From Actinotalea fermentans ATCC 43279 = JCM 9966 = DSM 3133 (GTDB taxonomy: Bacteria; Actinomycetota; Actinomycetes; Actinomycetales; Cellulomonadaceae), in contig AXCX01000005.1 in NCBI GenBank assembly GCA_000767215.1, positions 1-54,476 of the forward strand: 54,476 bases of DNA. The letters run 5' to 3'. A model generated the notes under the pieces. The model ran no database searches, was not told the origin of the DNA, and saw nothing but the letters and a program-made list of their open reading frames with translations. A program made the position numbers and the translations under genes. How positions within the stretch are numbered: position 1 is the stretch's first letter; each line of letters begins with the position of its first letter. Below are positions 1-9,274 of the stretch, one piece after another.

Positions 1-1
1 C

Positions 2-349
2 GCCGCCGCCCGGGCCTGGCCGACCGCGCCGCGTCCGGTGGCCGCCGACGACCTGCTTCCCGAGCGGGTGCTCGTCGGTGACGCGATCGCGCGTCGCACG
101 CTCGTCGAGCAGGTGTACGCCCCGCTCGCCGCGGCCGGCGGCTCCTTGCTCGAGACGCTCGCGGCGCACGCCGAGCACGGCCGCTCGCTCGAGGCCGCCG
201 CCCGCGTGCTCTACGTGCATCCGAACACCGTGCGGTACCGGCTGCGGAAGGTGGCCGAGGTCACCGGCTGGGACCCGCTCGACCCGCGCGAGGGCTACGT
301 GCTGCAGACGGCGCTCGCGCTGGGGCGCCTCGACGGCGCCTCCTCCTGA
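2..349 (+). CDS. fasR: FasR/PucR-family transcriptional regulator, C-terminal fragment
   Basis: This is the last 115 or so codons of a regulator whose beginning lies before the window; the frame is open from base 2 and stops at 347-349. The visible part carries the PucR-type C-terminal helix-turn-helix (LEAAARVLYVHPNTVRYRL), followed by the usual tail of the domain (GYVLQTALALGRL). In Streptomyces the PucR-like regulator FasR sits directly upstream of fabD-fabH-acpP-fabF and activates them. The same gene order here is the reason for the fasR label; the family is clear, the exact orthology is inferred. A 122-bp gap with a long direct repeat separates it from fabD. Confidence 0.82.
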   Translation, partial: AAARAWPTAPRPVAADDLLPERVLVGDAIARRTLVEQVYAPLAAAGGSLLETLAAHAEHGRSLEAAARVLYVHPNTVRYRLRKVAEVTGWDPLDPREGYVLQTALALGRLDGASS

Positions 350-372
350 GGGGTGCGGGCACGAGCACGAGC

Positions 373-439
373 GTGCGTCGGCGGCCGTTGTAGGGAGCGC
401 ACAAGGACTCTCCGCGATCGTGGTGTGCGTCGGAGGCCG
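373..439. promoter_or_regulatory. 15-bp direct repeat upstream of fabD (candidate regulator site)
   Basis: GTGCGTCGGCGGCCG at 373-387 recurs as GTGCGTCGGAGGCCG at 425-439, one mismatch, with start points 52 bp apart (about five helical turns). It lies in the only intergenic gap of the fab cluster that could host a main promoter. CATGGT at 460-465, six bases before the GTG of fabD, fits a leaderless -10 element. Binding by FasR is an inference. Confidence 0.4.
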
Positions 440-471
440 GTGCCGCCCACCCGGTTCGGCATGGTGGACGG

Positions 472-1446
472 GTGCTAGCGGTCGTGTGCCCGGGTCAGGG
501 CTCCCAGTCCCCCGGGTTCCTCCGTCCATGGCTCGAGCTCCCGGGCGCGGCCGACCGGTTGTCGGCGTTCGCCGACGCCTGCGGCGTGGATCTCGTGCGG
601 CACGGCACCGAGTCGGACGCCGACACGATCCGGGACACGGCCGTCGCCCAGCCGCTCATCGTCGCCGCGTCGCTGCTGGCGCTGCGCGCACTCCTCGACG
701 GACGTCCGGCGAGCGAGGTGGTCGACGTCACGGCGGGGCACTCGGTCGGCGAGCTCGCCGCGGCCGCCGTGGCGGGGGTGCTCACGGACGAGGGCGCCGT
801 CGGGCTCGTCGCCCACCGCGCCCGCAGCATGGCCGGCGCCGCCGCCGTCACGCCCACCCGCATGGCCGCCGTCGTCGGCGGGGAGCCCGAGGCCGTCCTC
901 GCGGCGATCGAGTCCGCCGGGCTCTACCCGGCGAACGTCAACGGCGGTGGACAGGTCGTCGCCGCGGGGTCTCGGGACGCGCTCGCGGCGTTCGTCGCCG
1001 CGCCGCCCGCCCGCGCGCGGGTGATCCCACTCCAGGTCGCCGGGGCGTTCCACACGCCGTACATGCAGTCCGCGCAGGAGGAGTTCGCGCCCGTCGCGGC
1101 GTCGTGGCCCGCGCAGGACCCCGCCCTGCCCCTCCTGTCCGACGCCGACGGCCGCACCTACCCCGTGCACCACGGCTGCCCGTTCGGGCGTGGCCGCGAG
1201 GTGCTGCACCGGCTCGCCGAGCAGGTCGTCGCGCCGGTGCGCTGGGACCTGTGCCAGCAGACGATGCAGGCCATGGGGGTGACCGGGCTCGTCGAGCTGG
1301 CACCCGCGGGCGTGCTGACCGGGCTCGCCCGCCGCGGCCTGCCGGGCGTGGAGACGGTGGCCCTGTCCAGCCCCGACGACCTCGAGGCCGCGCGCGACCT
1401 CGTGCTCCGCCACACCACCCGGCGACCCGAGGAGGCCCCGCAGTGA
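472..1446 (+). CDS. fabD: Malonyl CoA-acyl carrier protein transacylase
   Basis: Moves the malonyl group from CoA to acyl carrier protein, supplying extender units for type II fatty-acid synthesis in the cytosol. The 324-residue protein has the N-terminal PGQGSQ motif (7-12), the nucleophile serine in GHSVGE (S91) and the catalytic histidine in GAFHTPYM (about H194), all at family spacing. The GTG start gives the full N terminus (MLAVVCPGQGSQ) and has no clear Shine-Dalgarno; CATGGT six bases upstream suggests a leaderless start. Its TGA overlaps the GTG of fabH (GTGA), so the two are probably translationally coupled. Confidence 0.95.
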   Translation: MLAVVCPGQGSQSPGFLRPWLELPGAADRLSAFADACGVDLVRHGTESDADTIRDTAVAQPLIVAASLLALRALLDGRPASEVVDVTAGHSVGELAAAAVAGVLTDEGAVGLVAHRARSMAGAAAVTPTRMAAVVGGEPEAVLAAIESAGLYPANVNGGGQVVAAGSRDALAAFVAAPPARARVIPLQVAGAFHTPYMQSAQEEFAPVAASWPAQDPALPLLSDADGRTYPVHHGCPFGRGREVLHRLAEQVVAPVRWDLCQQTMQAMGVTGLVELAPAGVLTGLARRGLPGVETVALSSPDDLEAARDLVLRHTTRRPEEAPQ

Positions 1447-2444
1447 CGCGCCCGACCCTGACCCAGAGCTCCGGACCGGCGTACACGCGCATCCTCGGCA
1501 TCGGGGGCGTCCGTGGGGACCGCGTCGTGACGAACGACGAGATCGCGGGCCCCATCGACTCCAGCGACGAGTGGATCCGCCAGCGGACCGGCATCGTCAC
1601 GCGCACGCGCGCGGCGGCGGACGTCGACGTCGTCGACCTCGCCGAGGGCGCCGCGCGCGCCGCGATCGAGCACGCCGGCCTCCAGCCCGCCGACGTCGAC
1701 GCCGTGATCGTCGCGACCACCACGTACTTCCACCAGACGCCGTCGGCGGCCGCGCTGCTCGCCGACCGCCTCGGCGCCGTGCCCGCCGCGGCCTACGACC
1801 TGTCGGCCGCGTGCGCCGGCTACGCCTACGGCATCGGGCAGGCTGACGCCCTGGTGCGGGCGGGGGCGGCGCAGCACGTGCTGGTCGTCGGCGCGGAGAA
1901 GATGAGCGACTTCGTCGACCCGACGGACCGGTCCATCTCGTTCCTCCTGGGCGACGGCGCCGGTGCCGTGGTCGTGGGCGCCTCCGACACGCCGGGCATC
2001 GGCCCGACCGTCTGGGGCTCCGCAGGCCAGGGCCACCTCATCAAGCAGACCGCCTCCTGGAAGGAGGCGTTCGAGCAGGGAGCCGAGTGGCCGACGCTCC
2101 GCCAGGAGGGCGCCAGCGTCTTCAAGTGGGCCGTGTGGCAGATGGCGCCGATCGCCGAGAAGGCCCTCGCGGCCGCCGGCGTGACGGTGGACGACCTGGA
2201 CGCCTTCATCCCGCACCAGGCGAACATGCGGATCATCGACCAGATGGTCAAGCAGCTCCACCTGCCCGAGCGCGTCGTCATCGGCCGGGACATCGCCGAC
2301 ACCGGCAACACCTCGGCCGCCTCGATCCCGCTCGCCGCCGAGCGCCTGCTCCGCGAGGGCCAGGTCACCAGCGGCGCGCTCGCCCTGCAGATCGGCTTCG
2401 GCGCCGGGCTCGTGTACGCCGCTCAGGTGGTCGTGCTTCCCTGA
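1443..2444 (+). CDS. fabH: 3-oxoacyl-ACP synthase III (KAS III)
   Basis: Starts fatty-acid synthesis by condensing a short acyl-CoA with malonyl-ACP. The triad is complete: Cys124 in LSAACAGYAYG, His258 in FIPHQANMR and Asn289 in DTGNTSAAS. At 333 residues it has normal length. The frame is open far upstream, but homology begins at the GTG at 1443, which overlaps the fabD stop by four bases. In actinobacteria FabH usually accepts branched primers; nothing here proves the preference. The gap of 78 bases to acpP is G/C-rich and contains no ORF. Confidence 0.95.
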   Translation: MTRPTLTQSSGPAYTRILGIGGVRGDRVVTNDEIAGPIDSSDEWIRQRTGIVTRTRAAADVDVVDLAEGAARAAIEHAGLQPADVDAVIVATTTYFHQTPSAAALLADRLGAVPAAAYDLSAACAGYAYGIGQADALVRAGAAQHVLVVGAEKMSDFVDPTDRSISFLLGDGAGAVVVGASDTPGIGPTVWGSAGQGHLIKQTASWKEAFEQGAEWPTLRQEGASVFKWAVWQMAPIAEKALAAAGVTVDDLDAFIPHQANMRIIDQMVKQLHLPERVVIGRDIADTGNTSAASIPLAAERLLREGQVTSGALALQIGFGAGLVYAAQVVVLP

Positions 2445-2522
2445 GCGAACCTGATCCACCGGGCCCCGACGGGCGCCCGCAACCCCCCGGGCCGCAGGCC
2501 CACCACGATGAGGAGAGAACCG

Positions 2523-2771
2523 ATGGCGTACAGCGAGCAGGAGATCCTGGCCGGCCTGGCGGAGATCGTCAGCGAGGAGACCGGGCTGCCGACCGACTCC
2601 GTCTCGCCGGAGAAGTCCTTCACCGACGACCTCGACATCGACTCGCTGTCGATGATGACGATCGTCACGCTGGCCGAGGAGAAGTTCTCGGTCCGCATCC
2701 CCGACGACGAGGTCAAGAACCTCGCGACCGTGGGCGACGCCGTCAGCTTCATCGCCGGCGCCCAGGCCTGA
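2523..2771 (+). CDS. acpP: Acyl carrier protein
   Basis: Small acidic carrier (82 residues) that holds growing acyl chains on a phosphopantetheine arm. The attachment site is Ser41 in the DIDSLSMMT motif, the usual position. An in-frame ATG lies at 2508, but the ATG at 2523 follows an AGGAGAG Shine-Dalgarno at the right distance and matches the family N terminus (MAYSEQEILAGLAEIV), so 2523 was chosen. It sits between fabH and fabF; a strong hairpin right after its stop may stabilise the acpP part of the message, since ACP is needed in large excess. Confidence 0.95.
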   Translation: MAYSEQEILAGLAEIVSEETGLPTDSVSPEKSFTDDLDIDSLSMMTIVTLAEEKFSVRIPDDEVKNLATVGDAVSFIAGAQA

Positions 2772-2785
2772 TCCGTCCCGGAGCG

Positions 2786-2811
2786 TCCGGCGGCCGAGCC
2801 CGGCCGCCGGA
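2786..2811 (+). terminator. Intercistronic hairpin between acpP and fabF
   Basis: TCCGGCGGCCG (2786-2796) and CGGCCGCCGGA (2801-2811) form a perfect 11-bp stem with a 4-base AGCC loop, in the 67-bp acpP-fabF gap. There is no U-tract, so it may act as a partial terminator or as an mRNA 3'-end stabiliser instead of a full stop. Confidence 0.55.
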
Positions 2812-2838
2812 GGCTTCCGGCACCCCGCAGGAGGAACC

Positions 2839-4080
2839 GTGACCGCACCCGAGGTCGTCATCACCGGACTCGGCGCCACGACGCCGCTCGGCGGCGACGT
2901 GCCCAGCACCTGGGCCGCCGCGCTCGCCGGCGAGTCCGGCGCGCGCACGTTCGACAACGACTGGGCCGCGACCTACGAGCTCCCCGTGACCTTCGCGGCG
3001 CAGCTCCGGGTCCCGCCGTCGGAGGTGCTGTCCCGGCCCGAGATGAAGCGCATGGACCCGTCGGCGCAGTACGCGATGGTCGCCCTGCGGGAGGCGTGGG
3101 CCCACGCCGGCGCACCCGAGGTCGAGCCGACCCGGCTCGGTGCGGTCGTGTCCTCCGGCATCGGCGGGATCTGGACCACGCTCGACGCGTGGGACACGCT
3201 GCGGGAGAAGGGCGCCCGCCGCGTCCTGCCGATGACTGTGCCGATGCTCATGCCCAACTCCCCCACCGCGTACGTCGGGCTGGAGATCGGCGCGCAGGCC
3301 GGCGCGCACGCGCTCGTCTCCGCCTGCGCGTCGGGGGCCGAGGCGATCGGCTACGCGGCGGAGATGATCCGCACCGGGCGGGCCGACGTCGTCGTCGCCG
3401 GGGGGACCGAGGCCGCCATCCACCCGATGCCGATCGCGGCCTTCGCGGCGTCCCGCACGTTGTCGACACGGAACGACGACCCGACGGCCGCCTCGCGGCC
3501 CTACGACGTCGAGCGGGACGGCTTCGTGCTCGGCGAGGGCGCAGGCATCGTCGTGCTCGAGAGCGCCGCGCACGCCGCGGCACGTGGCGCACGGGTCCAC
3601 GCGCGTCTCGTCGGCATCGGCTTGTCGGCGGACGGGTACCACATGACGTCTCCCGAGCCCGAGGGCCGCGGCCAGATCGCCGCGATGCGCCGGGCCCTCG
3701 AGGACGCGGGCGTCGCGGCGGCCGACGTCGCGCACGTCAACGCGCACGCGACGTCGACGACCGTCGGCGACCTCGTCGAGGCGCGCTCCGTGCGGGCCGT
3801 CCTGGGCGGTGCCGCCGACGGCGTGGCCCTGTCGGCCACCAAGTCGATGACGGGTCACCTGCTGGGCGGCGCCGGGGCGCTCGAGACGATCTTCACCGTG
3901 CTCGCGCTGCGGGAGCGGACCGCACCGCCCACGATCAACGTGTCGCAGCCGGACCCCGAGCTCGCCCTGGACCTGGTCCGGGACACCCCGCGCGCGCTGC
4001 GCGACGGTCAGCTCGCGGCGATCAACAACTCGTTCGGCTTCGGCGGCCACAACGTGGCCCTGGTGCTCACCACCGCCTGA
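2839..4080 (+). CDS. fabF: Beta-ketoacyl-ACP synthase II
   Basis: Elongating condensing enzyme of fatty-acid synthesis: acyl-ACP plus malonyl-ACP gives 3-oxoacyl-ACP. The Cys-His-His triad is present: Cys163 in SACASGAEAI, His302 in NAHATST and His339 in MTGHLLGGAGA; the C-terminal NNSFGFGGHN motif is intact. It has 413 residues, a normal length. GTG start at 2839 is preceded by AGGAGG. It is the last gene of the fab cluster and meets the DUF3145 gene tail to tail across a hairpin terminator. Confidence 0.95.
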   Translation: MTAPEVVITGLGATTPLGGDVPSTWAAALAGESGARTFDNDWAATYELPVTFAAQLRVPPSEVLSRPEMKRMDPSAQYAMVALREAWAHAGAPEVEPTRLGAVVSSGIGGIWTTLDAWDTLREKGARRVLPMTVPMLMPNSPTAYVGLEIGAQAGAHALVSACASGAEAIGYAAEMIRTGRADVVVAGGTEAAIHPMPIAAFAASRTLSTRNDDPTAASRPYDVERDGFVLGEGAGIVVLESAAHAAARGARVHARLVGIGLSADGYHMTSPEPEGRGQIAAMRRALEDAGVAAADVAHVNAHATSTTVGDLVEARSVRAVLGGAADGVALSATKSMTGHLLGGAGALETIFTVLALRERTAPPTINVSQPDPELALDLVRDTPRALRDGQLAAINNSFGFGGHNVALVLTTA

Positions 4081-4090
4081 CGTTCTCTCC

Positions 4091-4136
4091 GCCGCCGGGT
4101 GGAACGAGACCGGAGCACTGCGTTCCACCCGGTGGC
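4091..4136. terminator. Bidirectional hairpin terminator between fabF and the DUF3145 gene
   Basis: GCCGCCGGGTGGAACG (4091-4106) pairs with CGTTCCACCCGGTGGC (4121-4136) over 16 bp with one mismatch and a 14-base loop. It lies between two convergent genes and can serve both. Confidence 0.7.
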
Positions 4137-4171
4137 GAGTCGCAGGGGCGACGTTCCACTCGAGGGGCGGC

Positions 4172-4672
4172 TCAGCCCACGCGGTGCAGCCAGCGGACCG
4201 GCGCGCCTGCGCCCGCGTAGCGGAAGGGCTCGAGCTCGTCGTCCCAGGCCTGGCCGAGCGCCAGGTCGAGCTCGCGGCGCATCCGCGCCGGGTCCTCGGC
4301 GTGCTCCATCGCGGCCCGCACCCGGTCCTCCGGCACGAGGATGTTGCCGTGCACGTCGGTCACGGCGTGGAAGATCCCGAGATCCGGCGTGTGGCTCCAG
4401 CGCCCGCCGTCGCTGCCGTGGCTCGGCTCCTCGGTCACCTCGTAGCGCAGGTGCGCCCAGCCGCGCAGGGCCGACGTCAGGCGCGCGCCGGTCCCCTGTG
4501 CGCCCTGCCAGGAGAGCTCGGCTCGGAACATGCCGGGCGCGGCGGGCTGCTCGGTCCAGTCCAGCGACGCGCGCGCGCCGAGGACGCCGCCGGCGGCCCA
4601 TTCGACGTGCGGGCACAGCGCTCGGGGCGCTGAGTGCACGAAAAGGACACCGCGGGTGATGGCACCGGCCAT
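4172..4672 (-). CDS. DUF3145 domain-containing protein
   Basis: Conserved actinobacterial protein of unknown function (166 residues), typically found beside the fab cluster, as here. The start MAGAITRGVLFVHSAPRALC is the family N terminus and is preceded by GGAGG; longer in-frame starts lack a ribosome site and homology. The protein is soluble by composition, with a Trp/His-rich middle (HTPDLGIFHAVTDVHGNILV) and no membrane segment. Its position next to fabF suggests a role around fatty-acid or envelope metabolism, which is guilt by association only. Confidence 0.85.
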   Translation of the reverse strand: MAGAITRGVLFVHSAPRALCPHVEWAAGGVLGARASLDWTEQPAAPGMFRAELSWQGAQGTGARLTSALRGWAHLRYEVTEEPSHGSDGGRWSHTPDLGIFHAVTDVHGNILVPEDRVRAAMEHAEDPARMRRELDLALGQAWDDELEPFRYAGAGAPVRWLHRVG

Positions 4673-4822
4673 GTCGATCCTCCGCTCGGTCGAGGTGCGT
4701 CTTCCCCAACGACCTCGTTCACGAACGAGAGGTGCGACTTCCTGGCGTTGCCTGCGGCGTGCTGGGACCAGCATGCCCGACGCGCGGGCGCTTGGCCAGC
4801 ACGAACACGGGCCGTGGACGGA

Positions 4823-5314
4823 TCAGCCGAGCTGCTCGCGGATGGCCCGCATCGCCTTCTTGCGCTCGGCGCGCTCCAGGCGGTCGAGGAACAGCATGCC
4901 GTCGAGGTGGTCGCACTCGTGCTGGAGGCAGCGCGCCATGAGCTCGGTCCCCTCGACGACGACCTCGCGCCCGTCCAGGTCCTCCCCCACCACGCGGGCG
5001 TACCAGGCGCGCTTGGTCGGGAACCACAGGCCCGGGACCGACAGGCAGCCCTCGTCGCCGTCCTGGTACTCGTCCTCGGACACCTCGACGAGGCGCGGGT
5101 TGAGGACGTAGCCGATCTCGTCGTCGATGTTCCAGGAGAAGGCGCGCAGGTTCACGCCGATCTGGTTCGCCGCGAGTCCCGCTCGCCCGTCGGCGTCGAC
5201 CGTCTCGAGGAGGTCCTCTACCAGGGCGCGGACGCGCGCGTCACGCTCACGGATGGGCTCGCAGGGCGTCCGGAGGACGGGGTCACCGACGACGCGGATG
5301 TCACGCATGGCCAT
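4823..5314 (-). CDS. def: Peptide deformylase
   Basis: Removes the N-formyl group from nascent proteins; a metalloenzyme using Fe2+ or similar. All three family motifs are present: [11 protein letters not shown] (about 43-53), EGCLSVPG with metal ligand Cys90, and QHECDHLDG with His132, Glu133 and His136. Length is 163 residues. The start is ATG at 5314 (MAMRD); a second ATG two codons later (5308) is equally possible. A 150-bp gap separates it from the DUF3145 gene downstream; that gap shows no ORF or obvious signal. Confidence 0.93.
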   Translation of the reverse strand: MAMRDIRVVGDPVLRTPCEPIRERDARVRALVEDLLETVDADGRAGLAANQIGVNLRAFSWNIDDEIGYVLNPRLVEVSEDEYQDGDEGCLSVPGLWFPTKRAWYARVVGEDLDGREVVVEGTELMARCLQHECDHLDGMLFLDRLERAERKKAMRAIREQLG

Positions 5315-5470
5315 GGCGTCATCCTTCCATGCCCTGGTGACCGGCCGATCACGGGTCCGCGCGACCCGTCGCCATGATCGGGTCGCCGATACCGCGCGCG
5401 ACCACCGGCGGCGCGACCTAGGCTCGACGACAGTCAGGGCGCGCGAGCGCCACGAGGACGGGAGGACCCC

Positions 5471-5785
5471 ATGCGGACCAAGGCGGCATTCCTGGTGGGC
5501 GGCGCGATCGGCTACGTGCTCGGCACCCGCGCCGGTCGTGAGCAGTTCGAGAAGATCCGCGCACAGGCCCAGAAGCTCTGGGAGGACCCGCGGGTCAAGA
5601 GCACGGTGTCCGACGTCGAGCAGCGCGCGGCGACCATCGTGAAGGAGAAGGCGCCCGAGATCCGCGAGAAGGTCACCGAGGCCGTGCGCTCGGCGACCGA
5701 CACGGTGCGCTCGCGCACCGGCGAGGGCGACAGCCCGTACGGCACGACGAGCGGCACCACGTCGACCCCTGGCGCCACCTCCTGA
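5471..5785 (+). CDS. YtxH-like small membrane-associated protein
   Basis: 104-residue protein with a short N-terminal hydrophobic segment with glycines ([20 protein letters not shown], about 5-24), followed by a charged amphipathic helical stretch rich in Glu/Lys and a Gly/Ser/Thr tail. This is the pattern of YtxH-type general-stress proteins of Gram-positives, whose biochemical role is unknown. GGGAGGA precedes the ATG. It is divergent from def, and a 23-bp-stem terminator follows it. Confidence 0.75.
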   Translation: MRTKAAFLVGGAIGYVLGTRAGREQFEKIRAQAQKLWEDPRVKSTVSDVEQRAATIVKEKAPEIREKVTEAVRSATDTVRSRTGEGDSPYGTTSGTTSTPGATS

Positions 5786-5810
5786 CCCTGGTCGCCCCGC
5801 GGGGCGACGA

Positions 5811-5863
5811 CGGACGACGACGGCGCCGGCCACCCTCCAGGTGACCGGCGCCGTCGTCGTCCG
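5811..5863 (+). terminator. Long hairpin terminator after the YtxH-like gene
   Basis: Arms 5811-5833 and 5841-5863 pair over 23 bp with a single mismatch and a 7-base loop. It ends 23 bases before the GTG of the next small gene. Confidence 0.75.
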
Positions 5864-5886
5864 CGGCGAGGCGGCAGACTCTCCCC

Positions 5887-6072
5887 GTGGAGATCGTGAC
5901 CTTGGCCCTCGGTGGGCTCTGCACCATCGGCGGCGCGGGCGCGCTGGTCGCCGCGTTCCGGCACGGCCAGGCGGGCCGGGCCGCCGACGAGCGTCGCTGG
6001 TTCCGGATGGCCGTCGTCGGGCTGGCACTCGGTTCGACCGCGTTCCTGGTCACCGCGCTGCTGGCGGGCTGA
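5887..6072 (+). CDS. Small two-helix membrane protein (hypothetical)
   Basis: 61-residue ORF with two hydrophobic helices (about 4-24 and 41-60) joined by a basic, polar loop ([16 protein letters not shown]), which predicts a hairpin with the loop in the cytosol. Function is unknown. CAGACT at 5875-5880 stands exactly six bases before the GTG, the geometry of leaderless actinobacterial genes, which supports it as a real gene despite its size. It converges on aceB with only 13 bases between the stops. Confidence 0.6.
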   Translation: MEIVTLALGGLCTIGGAGALVAAFRHGQAGRAADERRWFRMAVVGLALGSTAFLVTALLAG

Positions 6073-6085
6073 CCGCCCGGCCCCG

Positions 6086-7810
6086 TCACGACCGATCCGG
6101 CACCGGTCCCTCCGGTCGCTGGACGAGGTGCTGGGCGTAGGCGGACAGCGTGAGGAAGCTCGGGTACTCATCGGCGAGCGCCACCTGCCGGAAGAGCGCC
6201 GCGGCGTCGTCGACCCGGTCCCCCGCGGACCTGGGCAGGCTCGCGACGACCTCCGACAGCACCTCGGCGACCCACGCGCGGCTGATCCGGCGCCCCTCGG
6301 CCGTCTCGGTCCCGTGATGGACCCACTGCCAGATCTGCGAGCGCGAGATCTCGGCCGTCGCGGCGTCCTCCATGAGGTTGTCCAGGGCAGCCGCCCCGGT
6401 ACCGCGCAGCCACGAGTCGAGGTAGCGGACCGCGACGGCGACGTTCCCGCGCACACCCGCCTCGGTGACGCGGCCGTTGGCCGACCGGAAGTCGAGCAGC
6501 TGCGCGGCCGTGACGCGGACGTCGTCACGCAGCCGGTCGAGCTGGTTCGGACGGTCGCCGAGCGTGGCGTCGAAGACCTCGCGCGCGACGGGCACGAGGT
6601 CGGGGTGGGCGACCCACGTGCCGTCGAAGCCCTGCCCGGCCTCCCGCTCCTTGTCGGCCCGCACCTGGTCGAGCGCGCGCGCGGTGACCTCGGGGTCGCG
6701 GCGGTTCGGGATGAACGCCGACATCCCGCCGATGGCGTGCGCTCCCCTGCGGTGGCAGGTCGCCACGAGGAGGTCGGTGTAGGCGCGCATGAAGGGCACG
6801 TCCATCGTCACCTGCGACCGGTCGGGCAGGACGTACCGCGGCCCCCGCTCCCGGAAGGTCTTGATGATGCTGAAGATGTAGTCCCACCGCCCGGCGTTGA
6901 GGCCTGCGCAGTGGTCGCGGAGCTCGTAGAGGATCTCCTCCATCTCGAAGGCGGCCGTGATCGTCTCGATGAGCACGGTGGCGCGGATCGTCCCGTGCGG
7001 CAGCCCGAGGTAGGTCTCCGTGACGGTGAACACGTCGTCCCACAGCCGCCCCTCGAGGCGGTTCTCGATCTTCGGCAGGTAGAAGTACGGGCCGCGGCCC
7101 GCCGCCACGAGCGCCGTCGCGTTGTGGAACGCGTACAGGCCGAAGTCGACGAGGCTGGCCGACGCCGCGGCCCGCTGGCCGGCGCGGTCCACGAACCGCA
7201 GGTGCCGCTCCGCCAGGTGCCAGCCACGCGGTCGCATGACGATCGTCGGGGTCGTCGGCCCGACCCGGTACTCCTTGCCCTCGGGCGAGACGAAGTCGAC
7301 CTGCCCGCGGATCGCGTCGTAGAGGCTGTGCTGCCCCCCGACGACGTTCTCCCACGTCGGGGAGGTCGCGTCCTCCTGGTCGGCGAGCCACACGCGCGCG
7401 CCGGAGTTGAGCGCGTTGACCGTCATCTTGCGGTCCGTCGGCCCGGTGATCTCGACGCGCCGGTCCACCAGGCCCGGCCCTGCCCCGGCGACCCGCCACG
7501 TCGGGTCGGCCCGGATGCCGGCCGTCTCGGGCAGGAAGTCCGGGTCCAGGCCGTTGGCGTAGCGCTCCTGCCGCCGCTGGCGCTCGAGGAGCAGGTCGTG
7601 CCGCCGACCCGCGAAGCGGACGTGCAGCTCGGTCAGGAAGGCGAGCGCCTCCGGGGTCAGGATGGTCGCCGAACCGGCGACCGGCGGCCCGACCACCTCG
7701 ACGCGCGCGGTTGCGTGCGCGAACGGGGCGACGCCGTCGGGCGTGGCGGCGGGTGCGGGTGCCGGCGCCGTGGGTCGGCTGGTCGTGGTGGCCTGCGGGA
7801 GTGCGTTCAT
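6086..7810 (-). CDS. aceB: Malate synthase A
   Basis: Condenses glyoxylate with acetyl-CoA to give malate, the second step of the glyoxylate shunt. Family blocks are clear: [43 protein letters not shown], the glycine/aspartate block [12 protein letters not shown] and the C-terminal [11 protein letters not shown]. At 574 residues it is longer than usual because of an Ala/Pro-rich N-terminal extension of about 30 residues. The ATG overlaps the aceA stop (ATGA) and has GGAGGA upstream, so aceA-aceB form one coupled operon; most maps place aceB beside aceA but often divergent. Confidence 0.95.
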   Translation of the reverse strand: MNALPQATTTSRPTAPAPAPAATPDGVAPFAHATARVEVVGPPVAGSATILTPEALAFLTELHVRFAGRRHDLLLERQRRQERYANGLDPDFLPETAGIRADPTWRVAGAGPGLVDRRVEITGPTDRKMTVNALNSGARVWLADQEDATSPTWENVVGGQHSLYDAIRGQVDFVSPEGKEYRVGPTTPTIVMRPRGWHLAERHLRFVDRAGQRAAASASLVDFGLYAFHNATALVAAGRGPYFYLPKIENRLEGRLWDDVFTVTETYLGLPHGTIRATVLIETITAAFEMEEILYELRDHCAGLNAGRWDYIFSIIKTFRERGPRYVLPDRSQVTMDVPFMRAYTDLLVATCHRRGAHAIGGMSAFIPNRRDPEVTARALDQVRADKEREAGQGFDGTWVAHPDLVPVAREVFDATLGDRPNQLDRLRDDVRVTAAQLLDFRSANGRVTEAGVRGNVAVAVRYLDSWLRGTGAAALDNLMEDAATAEISRSQIWQWVHHGTETAEGRRISRAWVAEVLSEVVASLPRSAGDRVDDAAALFRQVALADEYPSFLTLSAYAQHLVQRPEGPVPDRS

Positions 7811-9222
7811 CGGTGTCCTCCGAACCGGGCGGTCTCGGTGGAGCCGGCCATCGCGGTCGTCACGCTGTCCGGGTTGAGCACTGTCGCGACGCGGTCGAAG
7901 TAGCCCGTGCCGACCTCGCGCTGGTGCCTCGTCGCGGTGTAGCCGTCTGCCTCGGCGGCGAACTCGGCCTCCTGCAGGGCGACGTAGGCGGTCATCCCGT
8001 GCTCGGCGTAGCCCCGCGCGAGCTGGAACATCGCGTGGTTGAGGGCGTGGAAGCCGGCGAGGGTGATGAACTGGAACGCGTACCCGTACGAGGCGAGCTC
8101 GCGCTGGAAGCGCGCGATCGCGGCGTCGTCGAGGTGGGCCTTCCAGTTGAACGACGGCGAGCAGTTGTAGGCGAGGAGCTTGCCGGGGAACCGCTCGTGG
8201 ATCCGCTCGGCGAACTCCCGCGCCAGGGCGAGGTCGGGCTCGCCGGTCTCCACCCACAGCAGGTCCGCGTACTCCGCGTACGCCAGCGACCGCGCGACCA
8301 CGGCATCCAGGCCCGGACGCACCCGGACGTAGCCCTCGACGGTCCGCTCGCCGGTGAGGAACTCGGCGTCGCGCGGGTCGACGTCGGAGGTCAGCAGGTC
8401 CGCCGCGAGCGCGTCCGTCCGCGCCACGACGAGCGTGGGCACCCCCGCGACGTCGGCCGCGAGGCGCGCCGCGCTGAGGGTGCGCACGTGCTGGGACGTC
8501 GGGACGAGGACCTTGCCGCCCAGGTGGCCGCACTTCTTCTCGGCGGCGAGCTGGTCCTCCCAGTGCACACCCGCGGCGCCCGCGGCGATCATCGCCCGCA
8601 TGAGCTCGTAGGCGTTCAGCGGGCCACCGAACCCGGCCTCGGCGTCGGCCACGATCGGCGCGAGCCACTCGCCGAGGCGGCGGCCGGCGCCCGGCCCGCC
8701 CGTGAGGGCCGCCTCGACCGCGTCCACCTGGTCCGCCCGCAGGAGGGCGTTGTTGATCCGACGGACGACGGCGGGCACCGAGTTCGCCGGGTACAGGCTC
8801 TGGTCCGGGTAGGTGTGCCCCGACAGGTTCGCGTCGGCGGCGACCTGCCACCCCGACAGGTAGATCGCCTTGAGGCCGGCGCGGACCTGCTGGACCGCCT
8901 GGTTGCCGGTCAGCGCGCCGAGTGCGGGCACGAACTCCTCGGTGTGCAGCAGCTCCCAGAGGCGCTCGGCGCCGCGGCGGGCGAGCGTGTGCTCCTCGGT
9001 CACGGTGCCGCGCAGGTCGATCACGTCCTGCGCGGAGTAGTCGCGCCGGACGCCGGACCACCGCGGGTCGCTCGCCCACTCCTGCTCGAGCTCGGCGGCG
9101 GTCTGCACCTGGTCGCCCGGCCGGGGCCGGCGACGCGAGGCCTCGTCACCGGCCAGGGCGAGCCGGCGCGGCCCGTGCTGCGGGCGGCTGATGCCGACAG
9201 TGGCTGCGGTGTTCGCGTCCAT
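7807..9222 (-). CDS. aceA: Isocitrate lyase
   Basis: Splits isocitrate into succinate and glyoxylate, the first step of the glyoxylate shunt, letting cells grow on acetate or fatty acids. The signature KKCGHLGGK is at 229-237 with catalytic Cys231; metal/substrate blocks [22 protein letters not shown] and NCSPSFNW are present. Length 471. The start at 9222 has a strong GGAGGGAG site; the longer frame to 9441 runs into the divergent regulator and lacks support. It is divergent from a RamB-like regulator, which is its known type of controller. Confidence 0.95.
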   Translation of the reverse strand: MDANTAATVGISRPQHGPRRLALAGDEASRRRPRPGDQVQTAAELEQEWASDPRWSGVRRDYSAQDVIDLRGTVTEEHTLARRGAERLWELLHTEEFVPALGALTGNQAVQQVRAGLKAIYLSGWQVAADANLSGHTYPDQSLYPANSVPAVVRRINNALLRADQVDAVEAALTGGPGAGRRLGEWLAPIVADAEAGFGGPLNAYELMRAMIAAGAAGVHWEDQLAAEKKCGHLGGKVLVPTSQHVRTLSAARLAADVAGVPTLVVARTDALAADLLTSDVDPRDAEFLTGERTVEGYVRVRPGLDAVVARSLAYAEYADLLWVETGEPDLALAREFAERIHERFPGKLLAYNCSPSFNWKAHLDDAAIARFQRELASYGYAFQFITLAGFHALNHAMFQLARGYAEHGMTAYVALQEAEFAAEADGYTATRHQREVGTGYFDRVATVLNPDSVTTAMAGSTETARFGGHR

Positions 9223-9274
9223 GGGTGGTCTCCCTCCGTTGGGCCTGACCTGTCCACCTTGCGGCGCGCTCCCG

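Noticed and set aside
1158-2957. 599-codon minus-strand open frame across fabH-acpP
   Set aside because: Antisense shadow of conserved fab genes; Arg/Gly/His-rich composition and no family resemblance, as expected from high third-position G+C.
5912-7903. 663-codon plus-strand open frame opposite aceB
   Set aside because: Shadow of malate synthase, with the real gene showing all family blocks.
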